Origin: Mucilaginibacter terrenus
GTDB taxonomy: Bacteria > Bacteroidota > Bacteroidia > Sphingobacteriales > Sphingobacteriaceae
DNA: 64,000 bases
Assembly (NCBI RefSeq): GCF_003432065.1
Contig: NZ_QWDE01000002.1
Span: 620,001-684,000 of the forward strand
Direction of reading: 5' to 3'
Part shown: positions 61,701 through 64,000 of the stretch, piece by piece
Layout: the number at the start of each line of letters is the position of its first letter
How positions within the stretch are numbered: the first letter of the stretch is position 1
Translations under genes and position numbers: made by a program
Notes under the pieces: generated by a model
The model's database searches: none
Seen by the model: the letters and a program-made list of their open reading frames with translations, nothing else
What the model was told of the DNA's origin: nothing

Positions 61701-62504
61701 CTACCTTGCAGCTTCTACAGCTTTACGTACACTGCCGTGTTCTTTTAACAGCCTGGCGGCGGTTTGCTCGTCTAAACCAGTCTCGTTCATCACCATCCGG
61801 GTCCCCCTGTCTACCAGCTTATTATTGCTTAACTGCATATCTACCATTTTATTACCCTTAACACGGCCCAATTGTATCATTACGCTTGTGCTCAGCATGT
61901 TCAGCACCAGCTTTTGTGCCGTACCTGCCTTCATTCGGGTGCTTCCGGTTACAAATTCTGGTCCGGTTACTACTTCTACGGGGTATTGTGCCACGCTTGC
62001 TACTGGGCTGCCGCTGTTACAAACAATGCATCCTGTTGCTACCCCTTTTTCGTTGGCTGTTTTAAGGCCGCCTATCACGTACGGGGTAGTGCCCGATGCC
62101 GCTATGCCAACCACTACATCGCTTTTGTTTATGTCAAAAGCTTGCAGGTCGCGCCAGGCTTGCTCTGTATCATCTTCGGCAAATTCTACTGCTTTACGTA
62201 TAGCGGTATCCCCTCCTGCGATAATTCCCACTACCCAGTCAAACGGAACGCCGAAAGTTGGCGGGCACTCCGAAGCATCAACCACGCCCAGCCTGCCGCT
62301 GGTGCCCGCGCCAATGTAAAACAACCTGCCACCAGCCCGCATTTTCTTGGTAACAACAGCAGCAAGCGCTTCTATTTGGGGCAGCGCCTTTTCTACTGCA
62401 AGCGGAACGGTCTTGTCTTCGTTGTTGATGTTGCGCAGCAGTTCGCCCAGGGGCATATGCTCCAGCCCGGTGTAATTAGAATCCTTTTCGGTAGTGCGTT
62501 CCAT
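61701..62504 (-). CDS. murQ: N-acetylmuramic acid 6-phosphate etherase
   Basis: 267 aa, somewhat shorter than the ~300 aa Escherichia enzyme. SIS-domain fold with the signature IGAGTSGRLGVVDASECPPTFG. GIAASGTTPYVIGG and TGSTRMKAGTAQKLVLNMLST are further MurQ-specific motifs. It cleaves the lactyl ether of MurNAc-6-P to GlcNAc-6-P in peptidoglycan recycling. An exported NagZ-like GH3 and a GH20 are also in the window. Cytoplasmic. Confidence 0.94.
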   Translation of the reverse strand: MERTTEKDSNYTGLEHMPLGELLRNINNEDKTVPLAVEKALPQIEALAAVVTKKMRAGGRLFYIGAGTSGRLGVVDASECPPTFGVPFDWVVGIIAGGDTAIRKAVEFAEDDTEQAWRDLQAFDINKSDVVVGIAASGTTPYVIGGLKTANEKGVATGCIVCNSGSPVASVAQYPVEVVTGPEFVTGSTRMKAGTAQKLVLNMLSTSVMIQLGRVKGNKMVDMQLSNNKLVDRGTRMVMNETGLDEQTAARLLKEHGSVRKAVEAAR

Positions 62505-62587
62505 TAGCAGGTATTTTTAGCAAAATTGAACAAAATTACACAAAGCAACGAAGATGATATAAATTATAGGTGCTGAAGCGTAATGAT

Positions 62588-62595
62588 TAAATTTG
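62588..62595 (+). promoter_or_regulatory. -7 box of the S41 protease gene
   Basis: TAAATTTG, exact TAnnTTTG, 15 nt before the ATG at 62611. No TTTG at the -33 position. Confidence 0.5.
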
Positions 62596-62610
62596 TCGTA
62601 GATACATCTG

Positions 62611-64000
62611 ATGAAACACACGGCAGCGGTAATATTCCGCACTCTTATTTTACTGCTTATTGGTATTGGCCTTGGTATTTTCATTACCGACAAACGGTCG
62701 GGCCGCCGCTTTTTTACCACCTCGTCCGGAGAAGATAAAATATCAAAGGTGCTTGGCCTGGTAAACAGCAGTTATGTAGATAGTGTGAATACCGACAGTA
62801 TTGAGGGCGTTACCGTAAATGATATGCTGCAAAGCCTCGATCCGCATTCGGTTTACCTGCCTGCGCAACAGGCACGCAACATAAGCGAGCGCCTGCAAGG
62901 CGGGTTTGATGGGGTAGGGCTGGAATACCAGTTACTGCGCGACACCCTGGTAGTTACTATGGTTTACCCTAACGGGCCGGCAGCACGCGCGGGGGTACAA
63001 ACAGGTGGCAAAGTGCTGGAGGTAGACGGAAAGCCATTCTCTGGTACAGGGCTTACACTTGCACGGGTAAGTAAAAATTTCAGGGGAGAGAAAGACTCAA
63101 AAGTAAAGCTCACGGTGCTTACACCAGAGGGGCAGTATAAGGATTTTGTAATTAAGCGCGGGCACGTTACACTAAGCAGCCTGGATGCGGCGTATGTAAC
63201 GGGCAATACGGGGTATATAAAAATAAGTAAGTTTGCTTCTACTACAGATGCTGACTTTAGACTGGCTTTAGCCAGGTTGAAGGTGGAAGGTATGCAAAAA
63301 CTGGTGATAGACCTGCGCGGGAATGGCGGCGGGTACCTGAACACTGCTACAGCACTTGCAGATGAGTTTTTACCCAAGGATAAGCTTATTGTTTATACCA
63401 TGGGCGCGCATGAACCACGCACCGACTATACTGCTACCGACTCGGGTGTTTATGAGGAAGGGGCGCTAACTGTTATAATTGACGAATATTCTGCATCGGC
63501 GAGCGAGATATTGGCGGGTGCCCTGCAGGACCTTGACCGCGCTACAATTGTTGGTCGCAGATCGTTTGGCAAAGGACTGGTGCAGCAGCAATTCCCATTT
63601 GGTGATGGTACAGCCGTAAACCTCACCGTAGCCCGCTATTATACCCCATCAGGTCGGTCTATTCAAAAGTCGTATAAACATGGGGCGCAAAGCTACCGTA
63701 ATGAACTGGCCGAAAGGGTGCGTAAAGGCGAGCTGCTTTCTGAAGAAAGCAACTTAACGGATAGCGCTTTTGTTGGTGCGGAAACCTACCATACCACAAA
63801 AGGCCGTAAGGTGCTGAGCGCCGGCGGCATAATGCCTGATGTTTTTGTACCTGACGATACTACACGCGAAAGCCGGCTGGTAGGCGCGCTGCTGGTTAAC
63901 CAGCTATTTAGCGCCTATGTTATTGATGCAATGCAACCATTGCTTAAAAAGTACCCTACTGCAGACAGCTTTATAAAAGACTACCAGGTGAACAGTGCTA
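62611..64000 (+). CDS. S41 family C-terminal processing protease (partial, runs off the right edge)
   Basis: 463 codons visible, frame open at the end. One N-terminal membrane anchor (about residues 5-25, AAVIFRTLILLLIGIGLGIFI). A PDZ domain follows (about 105-185, FDGVGLEYQLL, GPAARAGVQTGGKVLEV). The peptidase core has VIDLRGNGGGYLNTA, the catalytic Ser in DEYSASASEILAGAL and Lys in GRRSFGKGLVQ. The domain after the core (about 350-460) is the family's C-terminal extension. Such CtpA-like proteases trim envelope proteins in the periplasm. Divergent from murQ. Confidence 0.93.
   Translation, partial: MKHTAAVIFRTLILLLIGIGLGIFITDKRSGRRFFTTSSGEDKISKVLGLVNSSYVDSVNTDSIEGVTVNDMLQSLDPHSVYLPAQQARNISERLQGGFDGVGLEYQLLRDTLVVTMVYPNGPAARAGVQTGGKVLEVDGKPFSGTGLTLARVSKNFRGEKDSKVKLTVLTPEGQYKDFVIKRGHVTLSSLDAAYVTGNTGYIKISKFASTTDADFRLALARLKVEGMQKLVIDLRGNGGGYLNTATALADEFLPKDKLIVYTMGAHEPRTDYTATDSGVYEEGALTVIIDEYSASASEILAGALQDLDRATIVGRRSFGKGLVQQQFPFGDGTAVNLTVARYYTPSGRSIQKSYKHGAQSYRNELAERVRKGELLSEESNLTDSAFVGAETYHTTKGRKVLSAGGIMPDVFVPDDTTRESRLVGALLVNQLFSAYVIDAMQPLLKKYPTADSFIKDYQVNSA

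Noticed and set aside
61825..62507. Long plus-strand ORFs of 164 and 211 aa
   Set aside because: Both are antisense to murQ, which has unambiguous family motifs; composition is that of a shadow frame.
62517..62720. 67-aa minus-strand ORF between murQ and the S41 protease gene
   Set aside because: It overlaps the S41 coding start and promoter and has no protein features; it is a shadow frame.
62964..63377. 137-aa minus-strand ORF
   Set aside because: It lies wholly inside the S41 protease gene, whose PDZ and catalytic motifs are clear on the other strand.
1..64000. CRISPR arrays, tRNA/rRNA genes, insertion sequences, prophage or plasmid functions
   Set aside because: No regularly spaced repeats, tRNA-like cloverleaf, transposase, integrase or phage structural gene was recognised.

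Overview
The window looks like chromosome from a member of the Bacteroidota, most likely family Sphingobacteriaceae (Mucilaginibacter/Pedobacter-like). The signs are a CarboxypepD_reg-type TonB receptor, PorT-like and OmpA/TSP3 outer-membrane proteins, HYC_CC_PP and DUF6728-type small proteins, many secreted proteins with signal peptides ending in AQ, and promoters of the Bacteroidota type (TAnnTTTG at -7, sometimes with TTTG about 19 nt upstream) with few Shine-Dalgarno sites. I see no rRNA, tRNA, CRISPR, IS element or prophage. The genus is inferred from protein character only.

Layout. 1-6.4 kb: tail of a PepSY membrane protein, an MDR oxidoreductase/ferredoxin-reductase pair, superoxide dismutase, a CsaA-like/TadA pair, a secreted FAD oxidoreductase and a DinB/YfiT protein. 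6.7-9.9 kb: a four-gene minus-strand cluster that looks like metal (copper) handling. 10-13.4 kb: aldo/keto reductase with an AraC regulator, a 55-aa membrane protein and a glycosyltransferase. 13.4-19.4 kb: TonB receptor, surface lipoprotein and a MINPP-type (phytase-like) histidine phosphatase; the first two genes carry arrays of TTAACA repeats at 11-bp spacing that resemble Pho boxes. 19.5-28.9 kb: carbohydrate and phosphoester genes (GH27, a TIM-barrel isomerase divergent from a Nudix-type regulator, metallophosphoesterase, a GDPD-like/alkaline phosphatase fusion, GH20, PfkB kinase). 28.9-41.5 kb: ABC transporter, prolyl oligopeptidase with a small EF-Tu-domain-2-like protein, a TetR/HMA-like/MFS operon, a zinc-ribbon protein, a second MFS, M28 peptidase, and DUF6728-like/RidA/RecG. 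41.6-53 kb: OmpA, aminopeptidase P, MeaB, then a lipopolysaccharide/glycan set (GT90, GT9, MsbA-like ABC, two GT4, one GT2-like) and a PorT-like barrel. 53-64 kb: secreted NagZ-like GH3, MetF and MetH behind a SAM-I riboswitch, Bax1-like protein, a conserved hypothetical, MurQ and an S41 protease cut by the right edge.

How genes work together. The receptor/lipoprotein/phosphatase group fits acquisition of phosphate from inositol phosphates, with other phosphatases a few kb away. MetH-MetF are translationally contiguous and under SAM control. GH3, GH20 and MurQ suggest amino-sugar and peptidoglycan turnover. GT90-GT9-MsbA-like ABC form a compact plus-strand cell-envelope operon that meets three minus-strand glycosyltransferase genes.

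The features that ordinary annotation would miss are: the paired TTAACA arrays; a roughly 205-bp intergenic repeat present twice, 53 kb apart, with conserved internal spacing; several genes whose -7 box abuts the start codon (leaderless transcripts); palindromic operators at the Nudix-type and TetR regulators; and two small proteins of 55 and 48 aa.
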